Positions 28,769 to 37,068 of a stretch of DNA of 64,000 nucleotides are shown here, one piece after another; the first letter of the stretch is position 1, and each line of letters begins with the position of its first letter. The stretch lies in NCBI RefSeq assembly GCF_001613405.1, contig NZ_BDCH01000003.1, positions 124,001 through 188,000 on the forward strand, read 5' to 3'. A program made the position numbers and the translations under genes. The stretch comes from Nocardia crassostreae (lineage in GTDB: Bacteria; Actinomycetota; Actinomycetes; Mycobacteriales; Mycobacteriaceae). The notes under the pieces were generated by a model, which was given only the letters and a program-made list of their open reading frames with translations, made no database searches and was not told where the DNA came from.

Positions 28769-29260
28769 GTGGAGTTCGACGTCACCATCGAGATCCCCCG
28801 GGGTCAGCGCAACAAGTACGAGGTAGATCACGAGACCGGGCGCGTGCGGCTGGACCGCTACCTGTACACGCCGATGATGTACCCGGCCGACTACGGCTAC
28901 ATCGAGAACACCCTGGGCGGCGACGGCGATCCGCTGGACTGCATGGTGCTGCTGCCCGAGCCCGTGTTCCCGGGTGTGCTGGTCGAGGCCCGTCCGGTCG
29001 GCGTGCTCATCATGAGCGATGAGGCCGGCACCGACGAGAAGCTCGTCGCCGTGCCCAACAAGGACAAGCGCTGGGATCACATCCAGGACGTCGAGGACAT
29101 CCCGGAGTTCCAGCGCAAGGAGATCGCGCACTTCTTCGAGCGGTACAAGGATCTGGAGCCCGGCAAGTGGGTCAAGGTCGAGGGCTGGGAGGGCCGCGAG
29201 AAGGCCGAGAGCCTGGTCACCGAGGCCTACGCCCGGCTGAAGGAGCAGGGCGGCCACTGA
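28769..29260 (+). CDS. ppa: inorganic pyrophosphatase
   Basis: Hydrolyses pyrophosphate and pulls biosynthetic reactions forward. 163 residues from GTG 28769, preceded by AAGGAG six bases upstream. Family I active-site residues are seen in [39 protein letters not shown] and DKRWDHI, holding the Asp and Lys metal/phosphate ligands. It is followed by a stem-loop with a T-run and is monocistronic. Confidence 0.97.
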   Translation: MEFDVTIEIPRGQRNKYEVDHETGRVRLDRYLYTPMMYPADYGYIENTLGGDGDPLDCMVLLPEPVFPGVLVEARPVGVLIMSDEAGTDEKLVAVPNKDKRWDHIQDVEDIPEFQRKEIAHFFERYKDLEPGKWVKVEGWEGREKAESLVTEAYARLKEQGGH

Positions 29261-29278
29261 TTTTCCGGCCGTGAGTGA

Positions 29279-29307
29279 AGCGGGGCGGCGGATTACCGCG
29301 CCCCGCT
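29279..29307 (+). terminator. Rho-independent terminator of ppa
   Basis: A 9-bp stem AGCGGGGCG/CGCCCCGCT with an 11-base loop, followed by TTT, 18 bases after the ppa stop. It also sits just past the convergent MFS gene. Confidence 0.8.
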
Positions 29308-29309
29308 TT

Positions 29310-30878
29310 TCATTCGGCGTCGGTTATTCCGGCGGTGGTGCGCAGCGGCACTTCCCGCCAGAACAGCACCAGCACCAATGCGATCAGGGTGACCCCCGAC
29401 GTCGTCAGGAACACCGTGGACAGCGATTCCGCGAACCCCACCTGGAACGGTCGCGCCAGCTCCGGATCGAGTTGTTGCACAACCGAACTGTCGCTGAGCA
29501 CCCGCTCGACCCCGGCGGCCTCCCGCCCCGCCGCGGCCAGTTCCGCCCGGATATCGGGCACCAGCCGCGCGAACAGGATGGACAGGAACACCGCCGCCCC
29601 CAGCGTCCCGCCGATCTCCCGGAAGAAGGTCGCGGCGGCCGTGGAAACCCCCATGTCCTTGGGCGGCAGGGCATTCTGCAACGCCAAGATGAGCGGCTGC
29701 ATGAGATTGCCCAGCCCGAATCCGACGCACGCCATGAACAGCGCCACGATCCAGTATTCGGTATCGAACCGCAGATAGTGCAGCAGGAACAGCCCCAGCG
29801 TCACCAGGGCCGCGCCCAGTACGGTGAAAATCCGGTAATGCCCGGTGCGCGAAATCAATTGGCCCGAGAACACCGAGCCGATCATGATGCCGAGCACCAT
29901 GGGGATCATCTGCAATCCGCCCAGCATGGGACTGGAACCCCGCACCACCTGCAAGTACTGCGGCAGCAAGAGAATTCCGCCGAACATGCCCGCGCCCACC
30001 ACGAACGAAATGACCACGCCCAGGGCGAAGGTGCGGTTCCCGAAGATGCGCAGGGGAATGAGCGCGGCATCGCCGAGCGCCTTCTCCACCGCGACGAACC
30101 CGATCAGCCCGACCGCGCCGATGACGAAGCACGCGACCGATCTCGCACTGCCCCAGCCCCATTCGCGGCCCTGCTCGGCCACGATGAGCAGCGGCGTGAG
30201 CACGGTGATCAGCACCAGCGCACCCCAGTAGTCCACCCGATCGCGCGATTTCTCCCGCGGCGGCAGCCGCAGCACCCGGGTCACCACCACCAGCGTGAAC
30301 AACCCGATCGGCACATTGACCAGGAATACCCATCGCCATCCGGCAATGCCGAGAATGCTCTGCTGTCCCGCGAACAAACCGCCCAGCACCGGCCCGACCA
30401 CGCTGGAGGTTCCGAATACGGCGAGGAAATAGGCTTGATAGCGCGCTCGTTCCCGCGGGCTGACGATATCCCCGATAATCGTGAGCGCCAGGGACATCAG
30501 CCCGCCCGCGCCCATCCCCTGCACCGCGCGGAATGCCGCCAACTCGTACATGGACTGCGCGAAGGTGCACAGCAGCGATCCGGCCAGGAATATCGAGATG
30601 GCCGCCAGATAGAAGGGCTTGCGCCCGTACATATCCGAGAGCTTCCCGTACAGCGGCGTGGCCAGCGTCGCCGTGATCAGGTACGCGGTCGTGGCCCACG
30701 CCTGCAGCGCATAGCCGTCGAGATCATCGGCAATGGTGCGAATGGCCGTCGACACGATGGTCTGATCCAGTGCCGCGAGCAGGATCCCGAGCAGCAGCCC
30801 GCTCAGGATCACCAGAATCTGCTGATGCGTGAAACCGCCCTCGCCCGAAGCGGACTCACGTGTTTCGGATGTAGCCAT
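29310..30878 (-). CDS. MFS drug exporter, DHA2 (14-helix) family
   Basis: 522 residues with 14 predicted membrane helices. The motif-A loop GKLSDMYGRKPFY lies between helices 2 and 3, and the start of helix 1 has LDQTIVSTAIRTI, typical of DHA2/EmrB-type antiporters. AGGAGGTG precedes ATG 30878. It exports drugs or metabolites with proton coupling, but the substrate is not readable. It is monocistronic and convergent with ppa. No adjacent regulator is seen. Confidence 0.9.
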   Translation of the reverse strand: MATSETRESASGEGGFTHQQILVILSGLLLGILLAALDQTIVSTAIRTIADDLDGYALQAWATTAYLITATLATPLYGKLSDMYGRKPFYLAAISIFLAGSLLCTFAQSMYELAAFRAVQGMGAGGLMSLALTIIGDIVSPRERARYQAYFLAVFGTSSVVGPVLGGLFAGQQSILGIAGWRWVFLVNVPIGLFTLVVVTRVLRLPPREKSRDRVDYWGALVLITVLTPLLIVAEQGREWGWGSARSVACFVIGAVGLIGFVAVEKALGDAALIPLRIFGNRTFALGVVISFVVGAGMFGGILLLPQYLQVVRGSSPMLGGLQMIPMVLGIMIGSVFSGQLISRTGHYRIFTVLGAALVTLGLFLLHYLRFDTEYWIVALFMACVGFGLGNLMQPLILALQNALPPKDMGVSTAAATFFREIGGTLGAAVFLSILFARLVPDIRAELAAAGREAAGVERVLSDSSVVQQLDPELARPFQVGFAESLSTVFLTTSGVTLIALVLVLFWREVPLRTTAGITDAE

Positions 30879-30942
30879 GGCCGCACCTCCTACCCCAGCC
30901 TCACGATAGGCCGGGGGTCGGAGATGCGTGACCTTTTACGCC

Positions 30943-30985
30943 CCGGGGGTTTCAGGGGCGAAGCCCCTGAGAGCCACGAGAGTTG
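30943..30985 (-). repeat. copy A of a dispersed GC-rich repeat
   Basis: It begins at the base after the crotonase stop codon (read leftward). It contains CTCTCGTGGCTCTCAGGGG and a TCAGGGGC-GAA-GCCCCTGA hairpin (30952-30970). The same ~40 bases recur at 59331-59375 with few changes. It may act as the crotonase terminator. Confidence 0.7.
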
Positions 30986-31807
30986 CTATTTCCCCTTGAA
31001 GTCGGGCTTGCGCTTCTCGAACACCGCCTGGATGGCCTCGGTGATGTCCTCCGAGGGCAGGAACGCCGCATTCCAGGCCGAGACGTACCGCAGCCCGTCG
31101 GCGACCTTGCCCGCCTTGGGCTGATCCAGCACGTCCTTGATGCCCTGCACCACCAGCGGCGGGTTCTCGGCGATCTCGCGGGCCAGCGCGTGCGCCGCGT
31201 CCAGCACCGCCTCCTGATCGGCGTACACGTCGTTGATCAACCCGATCTTCTCCGCGCGCGCCGCGTCGATGTCCTTGCCGGTGTAGGCGAGCTCGCGCAG
31301 ATGACCCTCACCGATAATCCCCGGCAACCGGTGCAGCGAACCGATATCCGCGACAATGGCGACCTTCGCCTCGCGCAGGCTGAACCGGGCGTCGGCACTG
31401 GCCAACCGGATATCGGCGGCGGCAATGAGATCCAGCCCGCCGCCGATGCACCAGCCGGAGACGGCCGCGATCACCGGTTTGCGGCAGTCCGCCACGGCGG
31501 TGACCGAGTCCTGCATCTCCCGCACGTGCCGCAGGAAGTCGGTGCGCGGCCCGGCGAGCGCGGGCCCGCCCAGCAGCGGCCCGAACATGGGGCTCATGGC
31601 GGGCAGGTCCAGGCCGTAGGAGAAATGCTTGCCCGCGCCGGTGAGCACGATGGCCCGGACCTCCGGATCGGCGTCGAGCGCACGGAAGATGAGCGGCAGC
31701 TCACGCCAGAAGTCCGGGCCCATGGCATTGCCTTTGCCGGGACCGGTCAGCGTCACCTGCGCGATGTGGTCCTTGCTTTCGACCTCGAAAGCCTTCCATT
31801 CGGTCAT
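30986..31807 (-). CDS. enoyl-CoA hydratase/isomerase (crotonase family)
   Basis: 273 residues. The oxyanion-hole segments are SYGLDLPAM and AAVSGWCIGGGLDLIAAADIRLA. The segment KVAIVADIGSLHRLPGIIG resembles delta3,5-delta2,4-dienoyl-CoA isomerases (ECH1/EchA21-like), including their Asp, rather than classical hydratases. It would act in fatty-acid or steroid side-chain oxidation. It starts at ATG 31807. The specific reaction is inferred. A repeat with a hairpin follows the stop codon. Confidence 0.88.
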   Translation of the reverse strand: MTEWKAFEVESKDHIAQVTLTGPGKGNAMGPDFWRELPLIFRALDADPEVRAIVLTGAGKHFSYGLDLPAMSPMFGPLLGGPALAGPRTDFLRHVREMQDSVTAVADCRKPVIAAVSGWCIGGGLDLIAAADIRLASADARFSLREAKVAIVADIGSLHRLPGIIGEGHLRELAYTGKDIDAARAEKIGLINDVYADQEAVLDAAHALAREIAENPPLVVQGIKDVLDQPKAGKVADGLRYVSAWNAAFLPSEDITEAIQAVFEKRKPDFKGK

Positions 31808-31953
31808 CGGTCCAGCGTATCGGGGGTGCGGGCGGTCCGGGCGGGCGGTGTAAATCCTGTGCTAAATAAGGTGTGCCGCACTGGTTTCCGGCTACCGCGC
31901 GGACGCACCATGAGAACCGTCCGCATAGTGCACTCCCCCGTGTGGAGGTCCCG

Positions 31954-32274
31954 ATGTTGATGCATCACGGAATCGGCCTCGACCGCTTCAATTCCCTGCC
32001 CCGCCGGCGCGCCATCCACGCGCTCTACGAATGCTGCTGCAGCGTCACCTGGGCGGCGAAGGTCGCCGACGGCCGCCCCTACCCCGGCTACGCCGCACTC
32101 CAGACCGCCGCGGCCGCCGAACTGGACGCCCTCTCCGCCACCGATCTGGATCGCGCCTTCGATTCCTGTGCGCGCGAGATCATTTCGGAGCACACGGTCG
32201 CCGAGCTGAAACGCATTACCCGCGCGCGCCTCGCGAGCATGCTCGGCCCGGAGGAGGGCTATCCCGAATACTGA
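31954..32274 (+). CDS. OHCU decarboxylase-like small protein
   Basis: 106 residues from ATG 31954 behind GGAGGT. The FNSLP start, the ALYECCCSVTWAAKVADGRPY segment and the helical layout resemble the N-terminal half of UraD-type OHCU decarboxylases of ureide breakdown. The family is usually about 160-170 residues, so this is a short form or a fragment. No uric-acid genes lie nearby. The biochemical role is uncertain. Confidence 0.6.
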   Translation: MLMHHGIGLDRFNSLPRRRAIHALYECCCSVTWAAKVADGRPYPGYAALQTAAAAELDALSATDLDRAFDSCAREIISEHTVAELKRITRARLASMLGPEEGYPEY

Positions 32275-32313
32275 TACCCCGCACATCCACCGCAATCGCT
32301 CTACCCTGGTGCC

Positions 32314-32786
32314 ATGCGCAGGTCTCTGCCACCCGTCGCCGCCAAGGTTTCGGACACGCTCATCGCGCGCGGTCATCACGGGGTGATCATCACCCAGCGC
32401 AACCCACCCACACCGCGGCCGACGCTGCCCAGGCGTTGAACGTGTCCGTCGGCGCGATCACCAAATCCCTCGTCTTCCTGCTCGACGACGATCCGGTGCT
32501 GCTGCTCGTCTCCGGGGAGCACCAGGTGCACCTGGAGCGCACCGGGCAGCGCCTCGAAGGCAAGCTCACCCGCGCCAGCGCCGCCATGGTCCGGGAGCTG
32601 ACCGGCCAGCCCATCGGCGGCGTCGCCCCGGTCGGGCATCCGGTCAACCTGCCCACCTATATCGACACCGCACTCTCCCGGCACACCGAATTGTGGGCGG
32701 CGGGCGGACATCCGAACACGCTCTTCCGCACCACTTTCGGGGAGTTGGTCCGCATTACGGCGGGCCTGGCCATCGATATGGACTGA
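32314..32786 (+). pseudogene. YbaK/EbsC-type aminoacyl-tRNA deacylase, frameshifted
   Basis: The first part reads from ATG 32314 (MRRSLPPVAAKVSDTLIARG) and ends at a stop at 32437. The rest of the YbaK domain (THTAADAAQALNVSVGAI..., SGEHQVHLE, GGVAPVGHP, AGGHPNTLFRTTFGEL) continues in the frame one base earlier. Adding one base near 32395-32402 restores a single ~157-residue protein. Family members edit mischarged tRNA. Either a real inactivating mutation or a sequencing error is possible. No other mutation is seen. Confidence 0.8.
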
Positions 32787-32840
32787 GCAATTTCGCACAG
32801 CGGGGAATAAACCGGGCATCCGGACACGTAGGTTCGAAGC

Positions 32841-33389
32841 GTGAGCGATTCTCCTACGCCAGGGGCCGAGCTACAGGTGCCCGACGATCTGAGCGGTATC
32901 ACCGCGCAGCAGTATCGGGCCGCCATGCGGCACTATCCGGCCGGAGTCACCATTGTCACGCTGAACTCCGCGGACGGACCGGTCGGCTTCACCGCCACCT
33001 CGTTCGCCTCGCTCTCGGCGGAACCGCCGTTCATCTCGTTCAATATCGCCGAGACCTCGTCCAGCATCGACGCCATGCTGGCCGCCGAATCACTGGTCGT
33101 GCACTTCCTGGGCGAGCATCAACAGCATCTGGCCCAGCGGTTCAGCCGGGCGGCCGAGGAGCGGTTCAGCGACCGGTCGCTGTGGACCACCCTGGAGACC
33201 GGCGAACCGGTCCTGCACGGCACCCCGATCTGGGTCCGCGCCACGGTCCATCGGCTCATTCCCATCGGTGACCACACCCTGGTGGTCGGTCTGGTCACCC
33301 GCGTCCACGACAACACCGAGGACGCGCCCTCGGCCGGACCGCTGGTGTACTACAACGGCGCCTACCACCGCACCGAGATCTCCGACTGA
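32841..33389 (+). CDS. flavin reductase-like FMN-binding protein
   Basis: 182 residues from GTG 32841. The split-barrel flavin reductase domain is shown by [37 protein letters not shown] and the [17 protein letters not shown] segment. Such proteins reduce FMN/FAD with NAD(P)H for a partner monooxygenase, but none is adjacent. It lies 54 bases after the frameshifted YbaK gene and converges with the LysE-type exporter. Confidence 0.9.
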   Translation: MSDSPTPGAELQVPDDLSGITAQQYRAAMRHYPAGVTIVTLNSADGPVGFTATSFASLSAEPPFISFNIAETSSSIDAMLAAESLVVHFLGEHQQHLAQRFSRAAEERFSDRSLWTTLETGEPVLHGTPIWVRATVHRLIPIGDHTLVVGLVTRVHDNTEDAPSAGPLVYYNGAYHRTEISD

Positions 33390-33390
33390 C

Positions 33391-34026
33391 TCACGCCGCC
33401 GAGGACGCGGTCCCGATACCCAGCGCCGCCAGGATTCCGGCACTGAGCTGTTCGAGCCGATCCCGCACCCGCGCACTGCGCAGCAGCGTCACCGCCCGCG
33501 AGGCCGCCATGGCCAGCAGCACCATTTCGGCCGCCGCGATGGCGGATTCGATGGCCCCGAGCGCGAGCGTGTTCGCGAAGGTCACCTCGGCCAGGAACTG
33601 CGGCAGCACCGCGAGGTAGAACAAGCCAACCTTCGGGTTGAAAATGCAGGACAGCAATCCCGCAGCGAATGCCGAGCGAACGGTGACATCGGCCCGCGGA
33701 GCGTCGACCTCGAGCTCCGCCGCCCGGGCGGCCCGATTCCGGCGGTACTCCACGAAGGCGCGAATCCCCAAGTAGATGAGGTAGATTCCGCCGACCACCT
33801 TCAATACCCGGTAGGCCGTGGCCGACTGCTCGAGCAGCGCCGCCACCCCGGCGGCCACCACCACCGCCCAGACGATCCCGCCCAGCGCCAAGCCGAGGGC
33901 CGCCGCCACCGCCGGTCGTCGCCCGATGATCGAAAACCGCAGCACCAGAAATGAATCCGGCCCGGGCGTCAGCGACAGCACCAGGCACAGCCCGATAAAG
34001 CTCAGCAGCAGCGGAAGGCTCACCAC
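33391..34026 (-). CDS. LysE/RhtB-family amino-acid exporter
   Basis: 211 residues with six membrane helices and the family start LLLSFIGLCLVLSLTPGPDSF. It exports amino acids or small metabolites. The start is uncertain: GTG 34026 is chosen because it places the first helix near the N-terminus. A longer frame from GTG 34083 overlaps the heme oxygenase end by 20 bases. It probably shares the heme oxygenase transcript. Confidence 0.85.
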   Translation of the reverse strand: MVSLPLLLSFIGLCLVLSLTPGPDSFLVLRFSIIGRRPAVAAALGLALGGIVWAVVVAAGVAALLEQSATAYRVLKVVGGIYLIYLGIRAFVEYRRNRAARAAELEVDAPRADVTVRSAFAAGLLSCIFNPKVGLFYLAVLPQFLAEVTFANTLALGAIESAIAAAEMVLLAMAASRAVTLLRSARVRDRLEQLSAGILAALGIGTASSAA

Positions 34027-34063
34027 TCCATGGCAGCGCACCGCCACGGCGAAGGCAAGGGAA

Positions 34064-34744
34064 TTACGCGGCGAACTCCGCACCCAGTTCGCGGAACAGC
34101 TCGGTGTTCAGCGTGAACGCCAGCCGCACCTCGTCGAGCACCTGCTCGACCTCCGGACCGCCGACCGGCAGCTGATCGAGCTGCTCGCGGTATTCGCGTT
34201 TGAACGCAGCGGGATTCGAGATGCCGTCGAAGACGTAGAACCGCACGCCGTCGCCCTTCTTCGGCAGATCCCACAACTTCTCGGCGGTGCCGCGAATGAC
34301 CTGGCCGCCGGAGAGATCGCCCAGGTAGCGGGTGTAGTGGTGGGCCACGTATCCGGCCGGGAAGCTGCGCGCGCACTCCTCGATGCGGGCGGCATAGGCG
34401 GCGGTGGACGGCAGCGCGGTCAGTTCGTCGCGCCAGTTCGCCCCGCCCAGGTGGGCCAGATCGGCTTCCAGGGACTGCAATCGGGCCAGCTCGGGCCGGA
34501 TGAAGGGGCCCGCGACGGGATTGTCGGCGAGCTCGGCGGAATGCTTCTCCAGCGCGGCGTAGACGAACCACAGCTGCGCGGTGTAGCGGTAGAAGGCCTC
34601 GACTCCCAGTGCGCCGCCGAGCATGTCGCGCATGAAGGTAGAGTGTTCGGCCTCTTCGTGCTGCCGTTCGGTGGCGGTGCGGATGAGGGTCGAGAACGGC
34701 GTGCCGGTGTCGGTGGTGTCGGTGGTGTTGGCCTGCGCAGACAT
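34064..34744 (-). CDS. heme oxygenase (HmuO type)
   Basis: Cleaves heme to biliverdin, CO and iron, releasing iron from host or environmental heme. 226 residues. The proximal His lies in IRTATERQHEEAEHSTF, the distal helix in YLGDLSGGQVIRG, and TRYLGD is typical. ATG 34744 has a GAGAGGT ribosome site. A DtxR/IdeR-like box at 34781-34799 suggests iron repression, as known for corynebacterial hmuO. No heme importer is adjacent. Confidence 0.93.
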   Translation of the reverse strand: MSAQANTTDTTDTGTPFSTLIRTATERQHEEAEHSTFMRDMLGGALGVEAFYRYTAQLWFVYAALEKHSAELADNPVAGPFIRPELARLQSLEADLAHLGGANWRDELTALPSTAAYAARIEECARSFPAGYVAHHYTRYLGDLSGGQVIRGTAEKLWDLPKKGDGVRFYVFDGISNPAAFKREYREQLDQLPVGGPEVEQVLDEVRLAFTLNTELFRELGAEFAA

Positions 34745-34780
34745 GGACTGACAACCTCTCGTGGATCAACTCCGGAGCGC

Positions 34781-34799
34781 CGAAGTATGGCTACCCTAA
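34781..34799 (-). promoter_or_regulatory. candidate IdeR/DtxR iron box
   Basis: On the heme oxygenase strand the 19 bases read TTAGGGTAGCCATACTTCG. This matches 12 of 19 positions of the DtxR consensus TTAGGTTAGGCTAACCTAA and lies 37 bases before the start codon. The match is moderate; the gene's role in iron release supports it. Confidence 0.5.
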
Positions 34800-34924
34800 C
34801 TTCTCCTACGACTGTACGCGTCAGCAACGATCTCGCGATTCGAACTTTGCGGTCCCGGCCATCCAACTTTCGGATGATTTTCCGGCCGGGGTTGACAAGG
34901 CTCGGCGGCATCTGCCAACCTCTC

Positions 34925-35035
34925 AAACCAGGTCATGAGTACCAGCGCAAAGCCCCGGCTAGCTGGTCGGCAACCCTCCTCCGCGGTGGGGTGCTCCGGG
35001 TGACGACCAGGCCGCAGCCCAAATCCGGGCGCGGC
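34925..35035 (+). ncRNA. SAM-IV riboswitch
   Basis: The element starts with GGTCATGAGTACCAGCG (34931) and contains the AAGCCCCGGCT, CTGGTCGGCAACCCTCC and GGTGGGGTGCTCCGGGTGA cores, closing with GACC (35005-35008), which pairs with the opening GGTC. This is the SAM-IV aptamer of actinobacteria, which binds S-adenosylmethionine. It sits in the leader of the class V aminotransferase gene. A short stem at about 35018-35031 may be part of the expression switch. Limits are approximate. Confidence 0.88.
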
Positions 35036-35093
35036 AAGCGCGGACTCTCGATCATTTTTCGATCGCGTGTCCCTGGCCCGATGGGATTTCGTG

Positions 35094-36407
35094 ATGACTG
35101 CTTTCGCCGACCAGACCTGTGCCGCTCTCGCCACCGTCTCCGGCTGTGACCTCCAGGTGCCCCTGGTCCAGGGCGGCACCGTCCGCTACGCCAACTTCGA
35201 CTACGCCGCGAGCGCTCCCGCATTGCAGCAGGTCACCGAGCGAATCGCCGATCTGCTGCCGACCTACGCCAGCGTGCACCGCGGCGCGGGCTACGCCTCG
35301 CACATCTCCACCGACTGCTACGAGGCCGCGCGCGGTTCGGTCGCCCGCTTCCTCAATGCCGCCGACGATCAGGTCGTGGTCTTCACCCGCAACACCACCG
35401 ATTCGCTGAATCTGCTCGCCGCCTGCGTGCCCGGCGACACCGTGGTCCTGGATGTGGAGCACCACGCCAACTTCCTGCCGTGGACCCGCCACGGCCGCCG
35501 CGTGGTGCCCATCGCCGACACCATCGAGGAGACCATCCAGCGCATCGTCGCCGAGCTGTGCACCAAACCGGCCGCGCTGCTGGCGATTACGGGCGCCTCG
35601 AACGTCACCGGCGAACTGCTCCCGCTGGAGCGCCTGGCCTGGATCGCGCACCAGTGCGGCACCCGCATCCTGGTCGACGCCGCCCAGCTGGCCCCGCACC
35701 GCCGCATCGATCTGCGCACCACCGGCATCGACTACCTGGCCTTCTCCGGCCACAAGGCCTACGCCCCCTTCGGCGCGGGCGTGCTGGTCGGCCGCCGCGA
35801 CTGGCTCGATGCCGCCGAGCCGTACCTGGCGGGCGGCGGCGCGGTGCGCTCGGTGACTGCCGACGGCGCGGACTGGGCCCTCGCCCCGCAGCGCCACGAG
35901 GCCGGATCCCCCAATGTGCTGGGCGTGGCCGCCCTGGCCAAGGCCTGCGACGTCCTCGCTGAACTGGACGAGGCCACCGTGCTCGAGCACGAGCAGTACC
36001 TCACCCACCGCCTGCGCTACGGCCTGAAAACCGTTCCGGGCGTGAACTTCCTGCGCATCTTCCGGGACAGCACCGACGCCGTCGGCATTGTCGCCTTCAC
36101 CATCGACGGTTTCGAACCCGGCCGGGTCGCCGCCTACCTCTCGGCCGAGCACGGCATCGGCGTGCGCGACGGCCGCTTCTGCGCCCACCCGCTGCTGTCC
36201 CGCCTCGGCGTGGACGCGGCCTTGCGCGCCAGCATCGGCCTGGGCACCACCGCCGCCGATGTGGACCGCCTTGTCGATGCCGTCGCCACCCTGGTGGAGC
36301 ACGGCCCCAACTGGGATTACGCCAATACCGAGGGCCATTGGAACCCGGTTCCGGAAACCCGCCCTTTCGCCGATACCGATTCGGGCGCGGCGCCCTGCGG
36401 GTTCTGA
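35094..36407 (+). CDS. class V aminotransferase / cysteine desulfurase-like enzyme
   Basis: PLP enzyme of 437 residues from ATG 35094. The PLP Lys is in SGHKAYAPFGAG, with DVEHHANFLPW, TGASNVTGE and DAAQLAPH as cofactor and substrate motifs. The Cys in the FCAHPLL loop may be the sulfur carrier. It resembles SufS/CsdA-type desulfurases and mycobacterial Rv3778c. The SAM-IV riboswitch upstream ties it to sulfur amino-acid status. The exact substrate is not known. An adjacent GTG at 35091 is an alternative start. Confidence 0.88.
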   Translation: MTAFADQTCAALATVSGCDLQVPLVQGGTVRYANFDYAASAPALQQVTERIADLLPTYASVHRGAGYASHISTDCYEAARGSVARFLNAADDQVVVFTRNTTDSLNLLAACVPGDTVVLDVEHHANFLPWTRHGRRVVPIADTIEETIQRIVAELCTKPAALLAITGASNVTGELLPLERLAWIAHQCGTRILVDAAQLAPHRRIDLRTTGIDYLAFSGHKAYAPFGAGVLVGRRDWLDAAEPYLAGGGAVRSVTADGADWALAPQRHEAGSPNVLGVAALAKACDVLAELDEATVLEHEQYLTHRLRYGLKTVPGVNFLRIFRDSTDAVGIVAFTIDGFEPGRVAAYLSAEHGIGVRDGRFCAHPLLSRLGVDAALRASIGLGTTAADVDRLVDAVATLVEHGPNWDYANTEGHWNPVPETRPFADTDSGAAPCGF

Positions 36408-36408
36408 G

Positions 36409-36597
36409 TTACGGCACCAGATAGCGGGCGGCGAGTTCCTCGACGAAGGGATCGTCGTCCGCTACCGCATTCAGAATGTCCAGATCGTCGCGCACCGAAA
36501 TCTGGCGCGGATCATCCTGTTCGGGATCGGTCGGCCCGTCCTCTTCCAGCTGCCGGATCAACTTCGCGCGCACTCGCTCTTTCAAAGTGTCACCCAT
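36409..36597 (-). CDS. small acidic hypothetical protein
   Basis: 62 residues from ATG 36597 (MGDTLKERVRAKL) with a charged, helical composition (PEQDDPRQ, DDPFVEELAARYL). It fits exactly between the aminotransferase gene (one base away, convergent) and the DUF2752 gene (15 bases away, same strand). Tight packing and high third-position GC support it as real. No family recognised. Confidence 0.55.
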   Translation of the reverse strand: MGDTLKERVRAKLIRQLEEDGPTDPEQDDPRQISVRDDLDILNAVADDDPFVEELAARYLVP

Positions 36598-36612
36598 GAC
36601 CCGAGCATGCCA

Positions 36613-37068
36613 CTACACGGGTGCGAGCCAGCTTCCCCACGGCGTGTTTCGGACGACCGTATATATAAGGAGAAACGCCAGTGTGATCCACAGGGCCTTT
36701 CTCGGCAGCACCCGAGGTAGTCGCGGAATCGTCTCCCCGCGCCAGCCGCGCACCAGCCACGCGCCCCACCACACGGCGAATCCCAGAATCAGCGGCACGA
36801 TCAGGATATTGCTGTGGACGGCATCCAGAATCCGTCCGTCGGTGAGATTGTGCAGCCCGCGCAGGCCACCGCAGCCCGGGCACCAGAATCCGGTCAGCTC
36901 GTAGAACGGGCAGAACCCGTAGGACCCTTCCGAATGCGGGTCCCGGAAATGCAGCAGCGCCAATCCACCGGCCACCGCGCCGCCCGCGAGCAACGGCATA
37001 CCCAGGCCGACCCAGCGGGACCGGGCGGGGGTTTCGTTCACGGGCGCTGACGTGGTGTCCACGAGCAT
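36613..37068 (-). CDS. DUF2752 membrane protein
   Basis: 151 residues. The family mark is FCPFYELTGFWCPGCGGLRG, with three Cys, followed by a helix and the HSN segment. Four membrane helices are predicted (about residues 20-40, 60-75, 85-108 and 126-145). The start ATG 37068 overlaps the TetR stop as TGATG, so it is translated with the regulator gene. Function unknown. Confidence 0.85.
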   Translation of the reverse strand: MLVDTTSAPVNETPARSRWVGLGMPLLAGGAVAGGLALLHFRDPHSEGSYGFCPFYELTGFWCPGCGGLRGLHNLTDGRILDAVHSNILIVPLILGFAVWWGAWLVRGWRGETIPRLPRVLPRKALWITLAFLLIYTVVRNTPWGSWLAPV

